Part shown: positions 8,307 through 18,188 of the stretch, piece after piece
Layout of the letters: every line of letters starts with the position of its first letter
Position numbering within the stretch: position 1 is the stretch's first letter
Assembly (NCBI GenBank): GCA_013349285.1
Contig: DUZU01000020.1
Span: 1-54,993 of the forward strand
Reading direction: 5' to 3'
DNA from: Deltaproteobacteria bacterium
GTDB lineage: Bacteria > Desulfobacterota > Desulfobulbia > Desulfobulbales > Desulfurivibrionaceae
DNA length: 54,993 nucleotides
The notes under the pieces: model-generated
Database searches by the model: none
What the model saw: the letters and a program-made list of their open reading frames with translations, nothing else
Told to the model about the DNA's origin: nothing
Program-made: the position numbers and the translations under genes

Positions 8307-9698
8307 ATGCCAGGGTATAAAAGAAAGGATGTGCCGGAGTTGTTGAGGTCCGTGGAAAACGGGAGCACGGCCCCGGTTTATCTCGTCTTCGGTGAGCGCT
8401 ATCTCTGTCTGGATGTGGCCAATGAGTTGGTTTTGCGACTGTTGCCGAATGAGGCGCAACGGGCGACCGGCCTAAAAAATGTCGATGGCGACCAGGAAGA
8501 TGTGGGCGCCACCGTCAACCTGCTCAAGACCTATAGCCTGTTCGGCGGGCGGCAGGTGATCCGGGTCGTTGATTCCAGAATTCTTTTTTCCAAGGTGGTG
8601 GCCAGGGATTTGTGGGAGAAGGCGGTTCGCGCCCATGGGGCCCGGGATGGAAAACGGGCCAGCCGTTACCTGGGGCAGATGTTGGCCCTTGCCGAGATGG
8701 AGCTTGCCGACTGGGACCGGGAGGAGCTGGCCGCCTGTGCCGCGAGCCGGTGGCAGGAACTGTTCGGTTTCGCCAAGCCCGAGGAGCTCTCCTGGGTTCA
8801 ACCCTTAGTCGGCGGCGCTGGCGAGGCGCAAGGCCGGTCGGCGGATAAGGTTGATGGGGCGGAACTGCTGGTCAATGCCCTGGAGGTCGGGGTGCCGGCC
8901 GGTAATATCCTTATTCTGGTGGCCGAGGCGGCCGATAAGCGGAAAAAGCTCTTTAAATATCTGCTGAATAATTGTGCGGTCATCGACCTGACCGTGGATT
9001 CCGGGATCAGCTCCGCCGCGCGAAAGGATCAGGAGGAGTTGGTCAAGGAGCTGCTGGGCAAGACCCTGGCCGAATTCGGGAAAAAACTTGAACCGCGCGC
9101 CCTGCCGATTCTTCTGGAGCGGGTCGGGTTTCATCCGGTGGCCGTGGTGATGGAAGTGGAAAAGCTCGCCCTCTATAGCGGGGAGGCCGAGACCATTACC
9201 GTGGCTGATCTTAACGCCATGGTCGGCCGTACCCGGGAAGAGGCGCTCTATGAATTTAACGAGGCGGTGGGCAGCCGTGATTTGGCCGCCGCTCTCTTGA
9301 TCCTGGGCCGTCTTTTGGAAAACGGGGTTTACCCCCTGGTGGTGATTGCCGGGCTCAGGAATTTTCTGCGGAAGCTGCTGCTGGTTCGGGCCATTGTCGA
9401 GCAGCCTTCTCCGGCCTATGGCGAGGGGATGTCCTTTGCCGTGTTCCAAAAGGGTTTTCTGCCCCGGCTCAAAGAGAGCATGCCGGAGCTGCCCGCCCAG
9501 TTAAGCGGCCACCCTTTTGCGGTATATAAAAGCTTTCAGCAGGCGGAGCGCTTCAGCTTTGCCTCTTTGCGGCAGGGGCTGGGGGAGGTGTTGCTGGCGG
9601 AATACCGCTTGAAGGGCTCCAATCTTGCCCCCCGGGTGGTTCTGGAAAATTTATTGTTCGGCCTTTTGCCGCAAAAACCGAGGGTCGCCTCCAGGTAA
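8307..9698 (+). CDS. holA: DNA polymerase III delta subunit (clamp-loader wrench)
   Basis: The start MPGYKRKDVPELL followed by APVYLVFGERYLC is the conserved delta-subunit opening, so ATG 8307 is chosen over the longer open frame. The protein opens the sliding clamp during loading. The central fold includes LLKTYSLFGGRQVIRVVD, and the C-terminal domain carries YPLVVIAGLRNFLRKLLLV. At 463 residues it is over 100 longer than the E. coli protein. The extra length is mainly a Glu/Ala/Trp-containing insertion at about residues 95-175, after SRILFSKVVARDLW. No strong ribosome-binding site is visible, so the start rests on homology. Confidence 0.88.
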   Translation: MPGYKRKDVPELLRSVENGSTAPVYLVFGERYLCLDVANELVLRLLPNEAQRATGLKNVDGDQEDVGATVNLLKTYSLFGGRQVIRVVDSRILFSKVVARDLWEKAVRAHGARDGKRASRYLGQMLALAEMELADWDREELAACAASRWQELFGFAKPEELSWVQPLVGGAGEAQGRSADKVDGAELLVNALEVGVPAGNILILVAEAADKRKKLFKYLLNNCAVIDLTVDSGISSAARKDQEELVKELLGKTLAEFGKKLEPRALPILLERVGFHPVAVVMEVEKLALYSGEAETITVADLNAMVGRTREEALYEFNEAVGSRDLAAALLILGRLLENGVYPLVVIAGLRNFLRKLLLVRAIVEQPSPAYGEGMSFAVFQKGFLPRLKESMPELPAQLSGHPFAVYKSFQQAERFSFASLRQGLGEVLLAEYRLKGSNLAPRVVLENLLFGLLPQKPRVASR

Positions 9699-9881
9699 GA
9701 TTTTGTGACAACCGCGGTCGGCGGCGGCCATGCGGGGAGATTTTGTTTTGGGTTTCAAGGGTGGGCGGGAAATTTTGTCGTGAAGTTGTGCATCTTCGGA
9801 AAAAGTGGTTATTCTAACAAAAAGGCATGAAACAAGATCGGTAACAATCAAGTTTTTCGGGGTGAAGGAGTTATTGGCGAG

Positions 9882-10196
9882 ATGTGTGCTGCAAAAAGGG
9901 AGTTCGAGGGGGCGGTTTTAACCAAAAAAAAACAGCAGACAAAAAAACCCTCAATGTATAATGTTTTGTTGCATAATGATGATTATACCACCATGGATTT
10001 TGTGGTGATGGTGCTCGAGTCGATCTTTAATAAAAATGGTGCCGAGGCAACCCGGATTATGCTTAACGTACACCAGCAGGGAGTAGGCGTGGCCGGGGTG
10101 TACCCGAAGGATATCGCGGAAACAAAGGTGGTGCTGGTCCATGATCTGGCCCGGAAAAATGAGTTTCCGCTGAAATGTTCCATCGAGATGGCGTAA
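9882..10196 (+). CDS. clpS: ATP-dependent Clp protease adaptor ClpS
   Basis: The 104-residue protein has a charged flexible N-terminus and then the ClpS core: [20 protein letters not shown], where the NDD acidic residues and the Met help form the N-degron pocket, then the [20 protein letters not shown] motif. It hands N-end-rule substrates to ClpAP. It lies 28 bases upstream of clpA in the usual clpS-clpA order. AAGGAG lies 11 bases ahead of the ATG. Confidence 0.93.
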   Translation: MCAAKREFEGAVLTKKKQQTKKPSMYNVLLHNDDYTTMDFVVMVLESIFNKNGAEATRIMLNVHQQGVGVAGVYPKDIAETKVVLVHDLARKNEFPLKCSIEMA

Positions 10197-10224
10197 CGGT
10201 TTTATTTGTTAAGGAGTGCAAAAA

Positions 10225-12483
10225 ATGATTAACGCAAAGCTTGAAATGGCTCTGGTTCGGGCGATTCGGGAGGCAAAATCCCGGAAGCATGAGCATGTAA
10301 CCGTCGAGCATATCTTATATGGCCTTCTCGATGATGAGTTGGCCACCCGCATCATTGACGTCTGCGGCGGCGATGCTGAAAATATGAAGAAAAGGCTCGA
10401 AGAGTTTTTTGTCAGCAATCTGCCCATGGTGCAAGGTGAACCGGGGCACGATCCCATTCAGACCCTGGGTTTTAATCGAGTGCTGCAGCGGGCCATCGCC
10501 CATGTGCAGAGTTCCGGGAAAAAAGAGGTCGATGCCGGAGACGTTCTGGCCGCCATTTTTTCGGAAACCGAGTCTTTCGCCGTTTACTTTCTCCATTCCG
10601 AGGGGATCAGCAAGCTGGATGTTACCGAGTATCTCTCCCACGGACAGGAGCGCGATGATGCCCCTGAAGAGATTAAAAAGGATGAGCCGAGGCATCAGGA
10701 TAAGCAGGATAAGGGCGACGAGGCCCTGGAGAAGTTTACCGTTAATTTCAGTGAGCGGGCGGCGGCCGGCCTGATTGATCCCCTGATCGGGCGGACCAAG
10801 GAGCTCACCCGGGTGATGCAGACCCTGTGTCGGCGGCGCAAAAATAACCCGCTGCTGGTCGGCGAGCCCGGTGTCGGCAAGACCGCCGTTGCCGAGGGGT
10901 TGGCCCTGCATATCCACGACGGCAAGGTGCCGGAGGTGCTGCGGGATGTTGAAATCCGGCTGCTGGATATGGGGGGGCTGCTGTCCGGCACCAAATACCG
11001 GGGTGATTTTGAAAAACGGCTCAAGGCGGTGATTGCGGCGGTGGAAAAAGAGCCCAACGTCATCCTGTTTATTGACGAGATCCATACCATTGTCGGGGCC
11101 GGGGCCACCAGCGGCGGCAGCATGGATGCCTCCAACCTTTTAAAGCCCGCTCTCCAGTCGGGCAGTCTGCGCTGCATCGGCTCGACCACCTATGAGGAGT
11201 ATCGCAATTATATTGAAAAAGATCGAGCCCTGTCCCGTCGATTTCAAAAAATCGATATTGAAGAGCCGACGGTGGAAGAGACCCATGCCATTTTGCAGGG
11301 GTTGCAGCCGCGTTATGAAGAGCATCATAATATCAGGTATGCCGCCGCGGCGGTCAAGGCGGCCGTTGAATTGGCGGATCGCTATATCACCGACCGTTTC
11401 CTGCCGGATAAGGCCATCGATGTCATGGACGAGGTGGGCGCCTCTTTTCGCTTGAACGATGCGGCCCGGAAACGCAAAACCGTAACGGTTCGTGATGTGG
11501 AAAAGATTGTTTCCCGGATGGCCAGGGTGCCGGCCAAGAGCGCCAGCGGTTCCGATCTGGCCCACCTCAAGGGGCTTGACGCCGTGCTGAAAAAGGCGAT
11601 TTTCGGCCAGGATCATGCGATCGAGGCGCTGGTCTCCGCGGTGAAACGCTCCCGGGCCGGGCTGAAACAGCAGGAAGGGCCCACCGGTTCCTTTCTTTTT
11701 GCCGGCCCCACCGGGGTGGGCAAGACCGAGGTGGCCAAGCAGCTGGCCGCCTCCCTGTCCGTCCATTTTGAGCGCTTTGACATGAGCGAGTACATGGAAA
11801 AGCATGCGGTTTCCCGGTTGATCGGCTCCCCTCCCGGCTATGTGGGGTTTGACCAGGGGGGGCTGTTGACCGATGCCATTCGCAAGCATCCCTATTGCGT
11901 GTTATTGTTGGATGAGATAGAGAAAGCGCATCCGGATATCTTCAGTCTCCTGCTCCAGGTTATGGATCATTCAACCTTGACCGACAATTCGGGGCGGAAG
12001 GCTGATTTTCGCAATGTCATCCTGATCATGACCACCAATGCCGGGGCCCGGGAGATGAGTGAGCGGACCATTGGTTTTACCGGTGACAACACCGGCAAGA
12101 ATCAGCAGGCCTTGAAAAATCTTTTTGCCCCGGAGTTCAGGAACCGGCTTGATTCCATCATTACCTTCAATGCCCTTGATGCCAAGTTGATGGAGCGGAT
12201 CGTGGATAAGATGGTGATGGAGCTGCAGGCCCAGCTCGCCGAGCGGCAGGTGACGATCACGCTTACCCCCGGCGCCCGATCCTGGCTGGCGGGTAAGGGC
12301 TATGACCCCGCCTTTGGCGCCCGGCCCTTGCGGCGGTTGCTGATGAAGGAGGTCGGGGATGTGCTCACCGACGAGATTCTTTTCGGTCAGCTCAGCGCCG
12401 GGGGGGCGGTGCAGGTAGGGCTGAAGAATAAGAAGCTCACCTTTTCCTATAAGCCATCCGGCCAAGGTAAGGGGAAAAAATAA
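10225..12483 (+). CDS. clpA: ATP-dependent Clp protease ATP-binding subunit ClpA
   Basis: The ATG at 10225 has AAGGAG eight bases upstream; a GTG at 10216 overlaps that site and is unlikely to be used. The 752-residue protein has an N-terminal Clp repeat domain (1-145), a linker rich in charged residues, AAA+ module 1 (Walker A GEPGVGKT at 213-220, Walker B FIDEIHT) and AAA+ module 2 (GPTGVGKTE, LLLDEIEKAHPD). An IGF loop (RTIGFTG) docks on ClpP, so it is an unfoldase that feeds ClpP. clpP itself is not in the window. It forms an operon with clpS. Confidence 0.95.
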   Translation: MINAKLEMALVRAIREAKSRKHEHVTVEHILYGLLDDELATRIIDVCGGDAENMKKRLEEFFVSNLPMVQGEPGHDPIQTLGFNRVLQRAIAHVQSSGKKEVDAGDVLAAIFSETESFAVYFLHSEGISKLDVTEYLSHGQERDDAPEEIKKDEPRHQDKQDKGDEALEKFTVNFSERAAAGLIDPLIGRTKELTRVMQTLCRRRKNNPLLVGEPGVGKTAVAEGLALHIHDGKVPEVLRDVEIRLLDMGGLLSGTKYRGDFEKRLKAVIAAVEKEPNVILFIDEIHTIVGAGATSGGSMDASNLLKPALQSGSLRCIGSTTYEEYRNYIEKDRALSRRFQKIDIEEPTVEETHAILQGLQPRYEEHHNIRYAAAAVKAAVELADRYITDRFLPDKAIDVMDEVGASFRLNDAARKRKTVTVRDVEKIVSRMARVPAKSASGSDLAHLKGLDAVLKKAIFGQDHAIEALVSAVKRSRAGLKQQEGPTGSFLFAGPTGVGKTEVAKQLAASLSVHFERFDMSEYMEKHAVSRLIGSPPGYVGFDQGGLLTDAIRKHPYCVLLLDEIEKAHPDIFSLLLQVMDHSTLTDNSGRKADFRNVILIMTTNAGAREMSERTIGFTGDNTGKNQQALKNLFAPEFRNRLDSIITFNALDAKLMERIVDKMVMELQAQLAERQVTITLTPGARSWLAGKGYDPAFGARPLRRLLMKEVGDVLTDEILFGQLSAGGAVQVGLKNKKLTFSYKPSGQGKGKK

Positions 12484-12534
12484 GAAGAACTTTTTAGGGC
12501 AATTGGTGTCTTAAATAAAATATGGTAATGTTTG

Positions 12535-12566
12535 GCGCTCCACAGTTGGGCTGGGAGCGCTGTTTT
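12535..12566 (+). terminator. Rho-independent terminator after clpA
   Basis: A 7-bp GC stem (GCGCTCC at 12535-12541 with GGAGCGC at 12554-12560) is followed by TGTTTT. It is modest in strength but well placed after the clpA stop. Confidence 0.6.
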
Positions 12567-12605
12567 CATGTCTGGAATTGAATTTTTTAGAGGAGAGTTG
12601 GGTCC

Positions 12606-13481
12606 ATGAGTGTAAGAAAATTTTGTTGTGTACTGGGTAGTTTCCTTTGTTTGGCCGCATTTACAGCCTGTGACAGTCAGAAAAAGGAGGCTCAGGCCCC
12701 GGCTGATTCCGCAACGAAGGGAGCGGCCGTTGAGTCGCAGGTTCCCGAGGTTGCCTTTCCTTTAAAGGGTAAGGCCAAGGAGGTGTTGAGCGGTGGGGGC
12801 TATACTTATATTCTGGTGGCCGCTTCCGCCGGTGATGTCTGGGTTGCGGTGCCCGGAGTGGAAGTTGCGGTGGGTGAGGAGGTTACCGTGAATGAAGGGC
12901 AACTCATGCAGAATTTCCCGAGCCGGACTCTGAATCGGACCTTTGATGTGCTTTATTTTGCCGGCGGCCTTGAAGGTAAAGATGTGCAGGGGATGCCCCA
13001 TGGCGGCGCCGCTGAGTCAGGGCATGGCAGCGTAGCCGGCAGTGGCGATTCTTTTTCCGCCGCGCTTGATAAAGAGGCGGGCGGCGCCACCGGCCAGGAT
13101 TTTGCTAGCGATGTCGCCAGCCCCGGCAGTGGAAAGGCCGTGGTGCCCTTTGTCGATTTGAAAGTTGCCAAGGCCGGCGGCGACAACGGCTATACCGTGA
13201 GCGAGCTTTTTGCCAAGGCGGCGGAGCTCAACGGGAAAAAGGTTCGGCTGGCCGGACAGGTTGTCAAGTTCTCCCCAGGGATTATGGGCAAGAACTGGCT
13301 CCACCTGCAGGATGGCAGCGGCGATCCCAATGCAAGCACCCACGACCTGGTGGTCACTACCAGCCAGGAGGCCGCGTCCGGAGACGTGGTTACGGTTGAG
13401 GGCGTGCTCGCCGCGGATAAGGATTTCGGTTATGGCTACAAGTACAACGTTATTGTCGAAGATGTGGTTGTAACCAAGTAA
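12606..13481 (+). CDS. Lipoprotein with two OB-fold-like domains
   Basis: This 291-residue protein has a lipoprotein signal (hydrophobic 5-21, lipobox ending at Cys22, then DSQ). Two beta-rich units follow. Residues about 50-120 contain GGGYTYILV, VWVAVPGVEVAVGEEV and the signature NFPSRTLNRTFDVLYF, as in the NrfJ-like/nucleotide-binding-annotated family of delta-proteobacteria. Residues about 195-291 form an OB/tRNA-anti-like unit with GKKVRLAGQVVKFS, NWLHLQDGSGD and GDVVTVEGVLA. A Gly/Ser/Ala-rich linker joins them. It probably sits in the envelope facing the periplasm, and a role in cytochrome or metal handling is only a guess. It is followed 29 bases later by panE. Confidence 0.8.
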   Translation: MSVRKFCCVLGSFLCLAAFTACDSQKKEAQAPADSATKGAAVESQVPEVAFPLKGKAKEVLSGGGYTYILVAASAGDVWVAVPGVEVAVGEEVTVNEGQLMQNFPSRTLNRTFDVLYFAGGLEGKDVQGMPHGGAAESGHGSVAGSGDSFSAALDKEAGGATGQDFASDVASPGSGKAVVPFVDLKVAKAGGDNGYTVSELFAKAAELNGKKVRLAGQVVKFSPGIMGKNWLHLQDGSGDPNASTHDLVVTTSQEAASGDVVTVEGVLAADKDFGYGYKYNVIVEDVVVTK

Positions 13482-13510
13482 GCGCAGATTGTGAAGAAGA
13501 GGGAGGCGCC

Positions 13511-14449
13511 ATGAAGTGTGCGGTTGTTGGTCCCGGCGCACTTGGTTGCCTGTTGGCCGCCTCCCTCGGTTCTGTTTGCGATCAGCCCGTCTGGCTGGTC
13601 GATCATAACGAAGAGCGGGCGCAGTTGCTCCGGCAGCAGGGAGTGGTTGTTGAAAAAGGCGGGCGGAGCGAACGGTTTGCGGTTCGCGCCACCGCCGACC
13701 CTGCCCAGGTCGGTTTCGCCGATCTGGTCCTTTTTTGTGTCAAATCTACGGCAGTGGCGACTACCCTTAACCATATTCGGCCCATGATGGCCGAAAAGAG
13801 CCTGCTGTTGGCTTTTCAGAATGGGATCTCTCATCTGGAAGAGCTTAAGGCCTTTGGTTTGCCCGGGGCCTGGGCGGTCGCGGTTACCGCCATGGGGGCT
13901 ACCTTGCTCGGCCCCGGTCGTGTCCGCTTTGGCGGTTCCGGGTTGACCAGGCTGGGCTGGGTCGGCGCGGGTTGTGGCAAATCAGCCTTCGGGTTGCAGG
14001 GTGCGGCCGATCTGCTTGCCCGGACGGGGATGGCGGTGCGGGTTGAGCCGGAGATCTTAAGCCATGTCTGGAATAAGCTGCTGGTGAATGTGGGCATTAA
14101 TGGGCTGACCGCCCTGTATCAATGCCCCAATGGCGGCCTGTTGGCACACCCGGAGGCCCTGGCGCGGATGCGGGCGGCGGTGGAAGAGGCCGCCATGGTT
14201 GCCCGGGCTCAAGGGATCGCGATTACGGCCGATCCGGTGGCCCTGACCATGGAAGTGTGCAAGGCGACTTCCGCTAATATCTCATCCATGCTTCAGGATG
14301 TCCGCAAGGGGCGGGCCACCGAAATTTCGGCTATTAACGGAGCCGTGGTCGCTATTGCCAAAGATCTCGGGATCTCGGTGCCGGCCAATGAAAGGATTCT
14401 TGCCGAGATAAAATCCCTGGAAATTAGTTATCTCCCTTATTTCCCTTGA
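13511..14449 (+). CDS. panE: 2-dehydropantoate 2-reductase (ketopantoate reductase)
   Basis: The 312-residue protein opens with the NADP Rossmann motif VVGPGALGCLLAA. It carries FCVKST at the end of the nucleotide domain, and in the C-terminal helical domain VWNKLLVNVGINGLTAL (catalytic Lys and Asn) and KGRATEISAINGAV. It reduces ketopantoate to pantoate for pantothenate and coenzyme A. GGAGGC precedes the ATG. The metK promoter overlaps its last codons. Confidence 0.92.
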   Translation: MKCAVVGPGALGCLLAASLGSVCDQPVWLVDHNEERAQLLRQQGVVVEKGGRSERFAVRATADPAQVGFADLVLFCVKSTAVATTLNHIRPMMAEKSLLLAFQNGISHLEELKAFGLPGAWAVAVTAMGATLLGPGRVRFGGSGLTRLGWVGAGCGKSAFGLQGAADLLARTGMAVRVEPEILSHVWNKLLVNVGINGLTALYQCPNGGLLAHPEALARMRAAVEEAAMVARAQGIAITADPVALTMEVCKATSANISSMLQDVRKGRATEISAINGAVVAIAKDLGISVPANERILAEIKSLEISYLPYFP

Positions 14450-14473
14450 CTTTAATGACCATTTTAATAAAAT
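14446..14473 (+). promoter_or_regulatory. Sigma-70-type promoter for metK-ahcY
   Basis: TTGACT (14446-14451, overlapping the panE stop) and TAAAAT (14468-14473) are 16 bases apart. The roughly 75-base leader has only a small CCGC/GCGG hairpin, and no SAM or SAH riboswitch is seen. Confidence 0.55.
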
Positions 14474-14549
14474 AAAAAATTCTTTTTAAGTTCCGCTTTG
14501 GCGGTTTCTTTTATGCTACCCCCATCTACATAAATTTTGAGGAGTCGGA

Positions 14550-15713
14550 ATGTCAAATTATCTTTTTACGTCTGAATCTGTTTCCGAAGGCCATCCGGAT
14601 AAGGTTGCCGATCAAATATCCGATGCCGTGCTTGATGCAATTCTTACCCAGGATAAAAAATCCCGGGTAGCCTGCGAAACCATGGTCACCACCGGCATGG
14701 CCATCATCGCCGGCGAGATCACCACCAGTGCCTGGGTTGATATGCCCCAGGTAGTGCGGGAGACCATCAAGGAGATCGGCTACAATTCCTCGGATATGGG
14801 TTTTGACTGGCAGTCCTGCGCCGTGCTTACCAGTATCGACAAGCAATCCGCCGATATTGCGGTGGGGGTCGATGAGGGCACCGGTCTTGATCTTGATCAG
14901 GGGGCCGGCGATCAGGGCTTGATGTTCGGCTATGCCTGTGACCAGACCAAAGTCCTGATGCCGATGCCCATCATCTATGCCCACCGGCTCACCATGCGGC
15001 AGGCCGAGGTGCGTAAGGCCGGAATTCTGCCCTGGCTCAGGCCCGACGCCAAGAGTCAGGTCACCATCGAATATGAGAATAAAAAACCGAAACGGGTCGA
15101 GGCGGTGGTTCTTTCCACCCAGCATACCCCGGATGTCAGCTATGAGGATCTGAAAGAAGGGGTGATGGAGGAGATTATCAAGCCCATTCTCCCCGCCAAT
15201 ATGGTTGACAAGGATACCAAGTACTTTATCAATCCCACCGGCCGTTTTGTTATCGGCGGCCCGGTCGGCGACTGCGGGGTAACCGGGCGGAAGATCATTG
15301 TCGATACTTACGGCGGCATGGGTTCCCACGGCGGCGGCGCCTTTTCCGGCAAGGATCCTTCCAAGGTGGACCGTTCTTCTTCCTATATGGGCCGCTATGT
15401 GGCCAAAAATATCGTGGCCGCCGGGATCGCCACCGAGGTTGAGGTGCAGGTTGCCTATGCCATCGGCATCTCCAAGCCGGTTTCCATTAATGTCAACACC
15501 TTCGGCACCGGTCGGATTAGTGACGAGCGGGTGAAACAGCTGATTGAACAGGTTTTTGATCTGCGGCCCAAGGCGATTGTCGAGCAGCTGGATCTGTTGC
15601 GGCCGATTTACAAAAAGACCGCGGCCTATGGCCATTTTGGCCGTGAACTGCCGGAGTTTACCTGGGAAAAGACCGATAAGGCCGAAATCTTAAGGGATGC
15701 GGCAGGGCTGTAA
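14550..15713 (+). CDS. metK: S-adenosylmethionine synthetase
   Basis: This 387-residue enzyme has the family's usual length and motifs: GHPDK (14-18), [30 protein letters not shown] (the loop that binds triphosphate) and the C-terminal [16 protein letters not shown]. It makes SAM from methionine and ATP. GAGGAGTCGG sits upstream of the ATG. It is followed by ahcY 48 bases later, so SAM synthesis and clearance of its by-product are in one unit. Confidence 0.97.
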   Translation: MSNYLFTSESVSEGHPDKVADQISDAVLDAILTQDKKSRVACETMVTTGMAIIAGEITTSAWVDMPQVVRETIKEIGYNSSDMGFDWQSCAVLTSIDKQSADIAVGVDEGTGLDLDQGAGDQGLMFGYACDQTKVLMPMPIIYAHRLTMRQAEVRKAGILPWLRPDAKSQVTIEYENKKPKRVEAVVLSTQHTPDVSYEDLKEGVMEEIIKPILPANMVDKDTKYFINPTGRFVIGGPVGDCGVTGRKIIVDTYGGMGSHGGGAFSGKDPSKVDRSSSYMGRYVAKNIVAAGIATEVEVQVAYAIGISKPVSINVNTFGTGRISDERVKQLIEQVFDLRPKAIVEQLDLLRPIYKKTAAYGHFGRELPEFTWEKTDKAEILRDAAGL

Positions 15714-15761
15714 AATAATAAAAAATAGCGGGCGCTAGATCCGTTGGGAGTTTTAAAAGTT

Positions 15762-17177
15762 ATGAGTAAAGCTAATGAAACAGCTGACTACAAAGTCGCT
15801 GATATGAGCCTGGCCTCATGGGGCCACAAAGAAATCGCCATTGCCGAAACCGAGATGCCGGGCCTGATGGCGCTGCGGGAAGAGTATGGGGCCAGTCAGC
15901 CGCTCAAGGGCGCCCGAATTACCGGCTCTCTGCATATGACCATCCAGACCGCGGTCTTGATCGACACCCTGGTTGCCCTTGGCGCTCAAGTGCGCTGGGC
16001 CTCCTGTAATATCTTTTCCACCCAGGACCATGCCGCCGCCGCCATTGCCGACAAGGGCATCCCGGTCTATGCCTGGAAGGGGGAAACCATTGAGGAGTAC
16101 TGGTGGTGTACGGAGAAGGCCATCACCTGGCCCGATGGTCAGGGTCCGAACATGATCCTCGATGACGGCGGCGACGCCACCCTGCTGGTCCATAAGGGGG
16201 CTGAGTTTGAGAAAGCCGGGGCGGTCCCCGCCGCTACCGCCGACGACAATGAGGAGTGGACCGCGGTTCTCGGCCTGCTCAAGCGGACCTTTGGTGAGGA
16301 CAATCAGAAATGGACCAAGATGGCAAAGGGTATCCGCGGCGTTACCGAGGAGACCACCACCGGCGTCCATCGTCTCTATCACATGGAAAAAACCGGCGAG
16401 TTGATCTTTCCGGCCATGAATGTCAACGATTCGGTAACCAAGTCAAAATTCGATAATCTTTACGGCTGTCGGGAATCCTTGCTGGACGGGATCAAGCGGG
16501 CCACCGATGTGATGATCGCCGGCAAGATTGCCGTGGTCCTCGGTTATGGTGATGTGGGCAAGGGTTGTTGCCAGGCCTTTCGCGGGATGGGCGCCACCAC
16601 CCTGGTTACCGAGATTGACCCGATCTGCGCTCTGCAGGCCACCATGGAGGGTTATCGGGTAGTGACCATGGATGAGGCTTGTAAGCTCGGCGATATCTTC
16701 GTCACCACCACCGGCAACGTCAATGTCATTAATCATGATCACATGGTTGCCATGAAGGATCAGGCCATTGTCTGCAATATCGGCCATTTTGATTCCGAGA
16801 TCGAGATCTCTTCCCTGCGCAAATACCAGTGGGAGAACATCAAGCCCCAGGTCGATCATGTTATCTTCCCGGACGGCAAACGGATTATCATCCTGGCCGA
16901 GGGACGGCTGGTCAATCTGGGCTGCGCCACCGGCCACCCCAGTTTTGTAATGTCCGCCTCCTTCACCAACCAGGTGTTGGCCCAGATGGAGCTGTTCAAC
17001 GAGGGTGATAAGTACGAGAACAAGGTGTATGTACTGCCCAAGATTCTTGATGAGAAGGTGGCCCGGCTGCATCTGAAGAAGATCGGCGCCAAGCTGACCG
17101 TGCTGAGCAAGGCCCAGGCTGATTACATTGATGTGCCGATGGAAGGACCTTATAAGGCCGACCATTACCGCTATTAG
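15762..17177 (+). CDS. ahcY: S-adenosylhomocysteine hydrolase
   Basis: The ATG at 15762 is chosen (GGGAG upstream) over an in-frame TTG at 15744 that overlaps that site. The 471-residue protein has the substrate domain ([34 protein letters not shown]), the NAD-binding motif [15 protein letters not shown], and the C-terminal KADHYRY that closes over NAD of the neighbouring subunit. It includes the about 40-residue insertion (around 150-190) typical of many bacterial enzymes. It splits SAH into adenosine and homocysteine, completing the methyl cycle with metK. Confidence 0.97.
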   Translation: MSKANETADYKVADMSLASWGHKEIAIAETEMPGLMALREEYGASQPLKGARITGSLHMTIQTAVLIDTLVALGAQVRWASCNIFSTQDHAAAAIADKGIPVYAWKGETIEEYWWCTEKAITWPDGQGPNMILDDGGDATLLVHKGAEFEKAGAVPAATADDNEEWTAVLGLLKRTFGEDNQKWTKMAKGIRGVTEETTTGVHRLYHMEKTGELIFPAMNVNDSVTKSKFDNLYGCRESLLDGIKRATDVMIAGKIAVVLGYGDVGKGCCQAFRGMGATTLVTEIDPICALQATMEGYRVVTMDEACKLGDIFVTTTGNVNVINHDHMVAMKDQAIVCNIGHFDSEIEISSLRKYQWENIKPQVDHVIFPDGKRIIILAEGRLVNLGCATGHPSFVMSASFTNQVLAQMELFNEGDKYENKVYVLPKILDEKVARLHLKKIGAKLTVLSKAQADYIDVPMEGPYKADHYRY

Positions 17178-17201
17178 TATTTTTCGCAATTAGATGATAG
17201 A

Positions 17202-17234
17202 AGGGAGTCCCGCTTGGCTGGGCTCCCTTTTTTT
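17202..17234 (+). terminator. Rho-independent terminator after ahcY
   Basis: Arms AGGGAG-T-CCC and GGG-CTCCCT (17202-17211 and 17220-17228) pair with one bulge and run into a T-tract. The T-tract overlaps the stop codon of the convergent birA gene at 17233-17235. Confidence 0.8.
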
Positions 17235-18042
17235 ATCGGCGGGCCAGGTTGATATCGCCTGAGATGATGGCGTGGATCTCGCTTTTTTGGTCCCGGATAT
17301 GGAGCAGGCCGTCTTCATCCGGCCCCATCGAGATGCCGGAAACCATCTCGCCCCTGCTGTTCACCCAGGTAACCGTTCGGTCCCGGTAGGCGTCCAGCCT
17401 CTGCCAATCTTGTAAAACATTGCGAAATCCTTCTTGTTCGAGGCAAGTGATTACGATGTCTATTTCGGTGATGATGCTGCGCAGCAGCACGCCGCGATCA
17501 TAGCGCTTGCCGGTGGCCAGCAACAGCGAGGTTGCCGTGGCGGCGAGTTCTCCTGAAAAATCCTCGGCGCCGGTGCCGACATTGATGCCGATCCCGATAA
17601 TAACCGGGGTGGGGCCGGTGGCGGAAAAGGGTCCGGTTTCGGTCAGGATGCCGCCGCATTTTTTGTCATTGATCAGCAGATCATTGGGCCATTTCAGTTT
17701 GACCGGGGCCGAGGTCTCGGCCGTCAGGGCTTTACAGACGGCAACCCCGGTGGCCAGGGTTATTTTCGGGTAGTCGGCCGGAGAGAGGTTGGGATAGAGG
17801 ATAATGGAAAGATAGAGGCCGCAGCCCTTTGGCGAAAGCCATTTCCTGCCGCTGAGGCGGCCCCGGCCCATGGTCTGGGTCTCGGTCAGAACAATGGTGC
17901 CGCCGGTCGCTCCTTTTCGGCACAGCTCCATGGCCACCGTGTTTGTCGATTCGGTGACGGCCAGGTAGTGGAGGGGGTGGCCCTGGTTAACCAGGTTGTC
18001 GGCCAGGATTTTTTGCCAGCAGTTTTCGATTTGCATTGTCAT
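17233..18042 (-). CDS. birA: Biotin-[acetyl-CoA carboxylase] ligase, repressor domain absent
   Basis: The 269-residue protein is the catalytic biotin protein ligase: STNTVAMEL, the adenylate loop GRGRLSGRKWLSP (a variant of GRGRxGR, with Ser in place of the second-last residue), GLYLSIIL, KWPNDLLINDKKCGGIL and the C-terminal SH3-like cap. It makes biotinyl-AMP and biotinylates carboxyltransferase complexes. It lacks the N-terminal winged helix of the E. coli repressor, so it is a group I ligase without operator binding. Confidence 0.93.
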   Translation of the reverse strand: MTMQIENCWQKILADNLVNQGHPLHYLAVTESTNTVAMELCRKGATGGTIVLTETQTMGRGRLSGRKWLSPKGCGLYLSIILYPNLSPADYPKITLATGVAVCKALTAETSAPVKLKWPNDLLINDKKCGGILTETGPFSATGPTPVIIGIGINVGTGAEDFSGELAATATSLLLATGKRYDRGVLLRSIITEIDIVITCLEQEGFRNVLQDWQRLDAYRDRTVTWVNSRGEMVSGISMGPDEDGLLHIRDQKSEIHAIISGDINLARR

Positions 18043-18130
18043 CTTCTAGGTAAATTTTATGGAATTCTTCAGATGATAATCGAAAAAATGATAATGAAAA
18101 GTGGTTTGTCGGCCAATATTTTTCAGCACA

Positions 18131-18171
18131 AAAAAAAGGCAGCCCGGTTTTAACCGGGCTGCCTTTTTTTT
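18131..18171. terminator. Bidirectional rho-independent terminator
   Basis: An 11-bp stem (GGCAGCCCGGT at 18138-18148 with 18153-18163) with a four-base loop is flanked by seven As and eight Ts. It ends the leftward chemoreceptor gene; on the other strand nothing obvious needs it. Confidence 0.9.
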
Positions 18172-18188
18172 ATTGGTTGAGCCGGGGT

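Noticed and set aside
14450-14549. SAM or SAH riboswitch before metK-ahcY
   Set aside because: The 100-base leader is AT-rich with only one small hairpin and no conserved core of either class.
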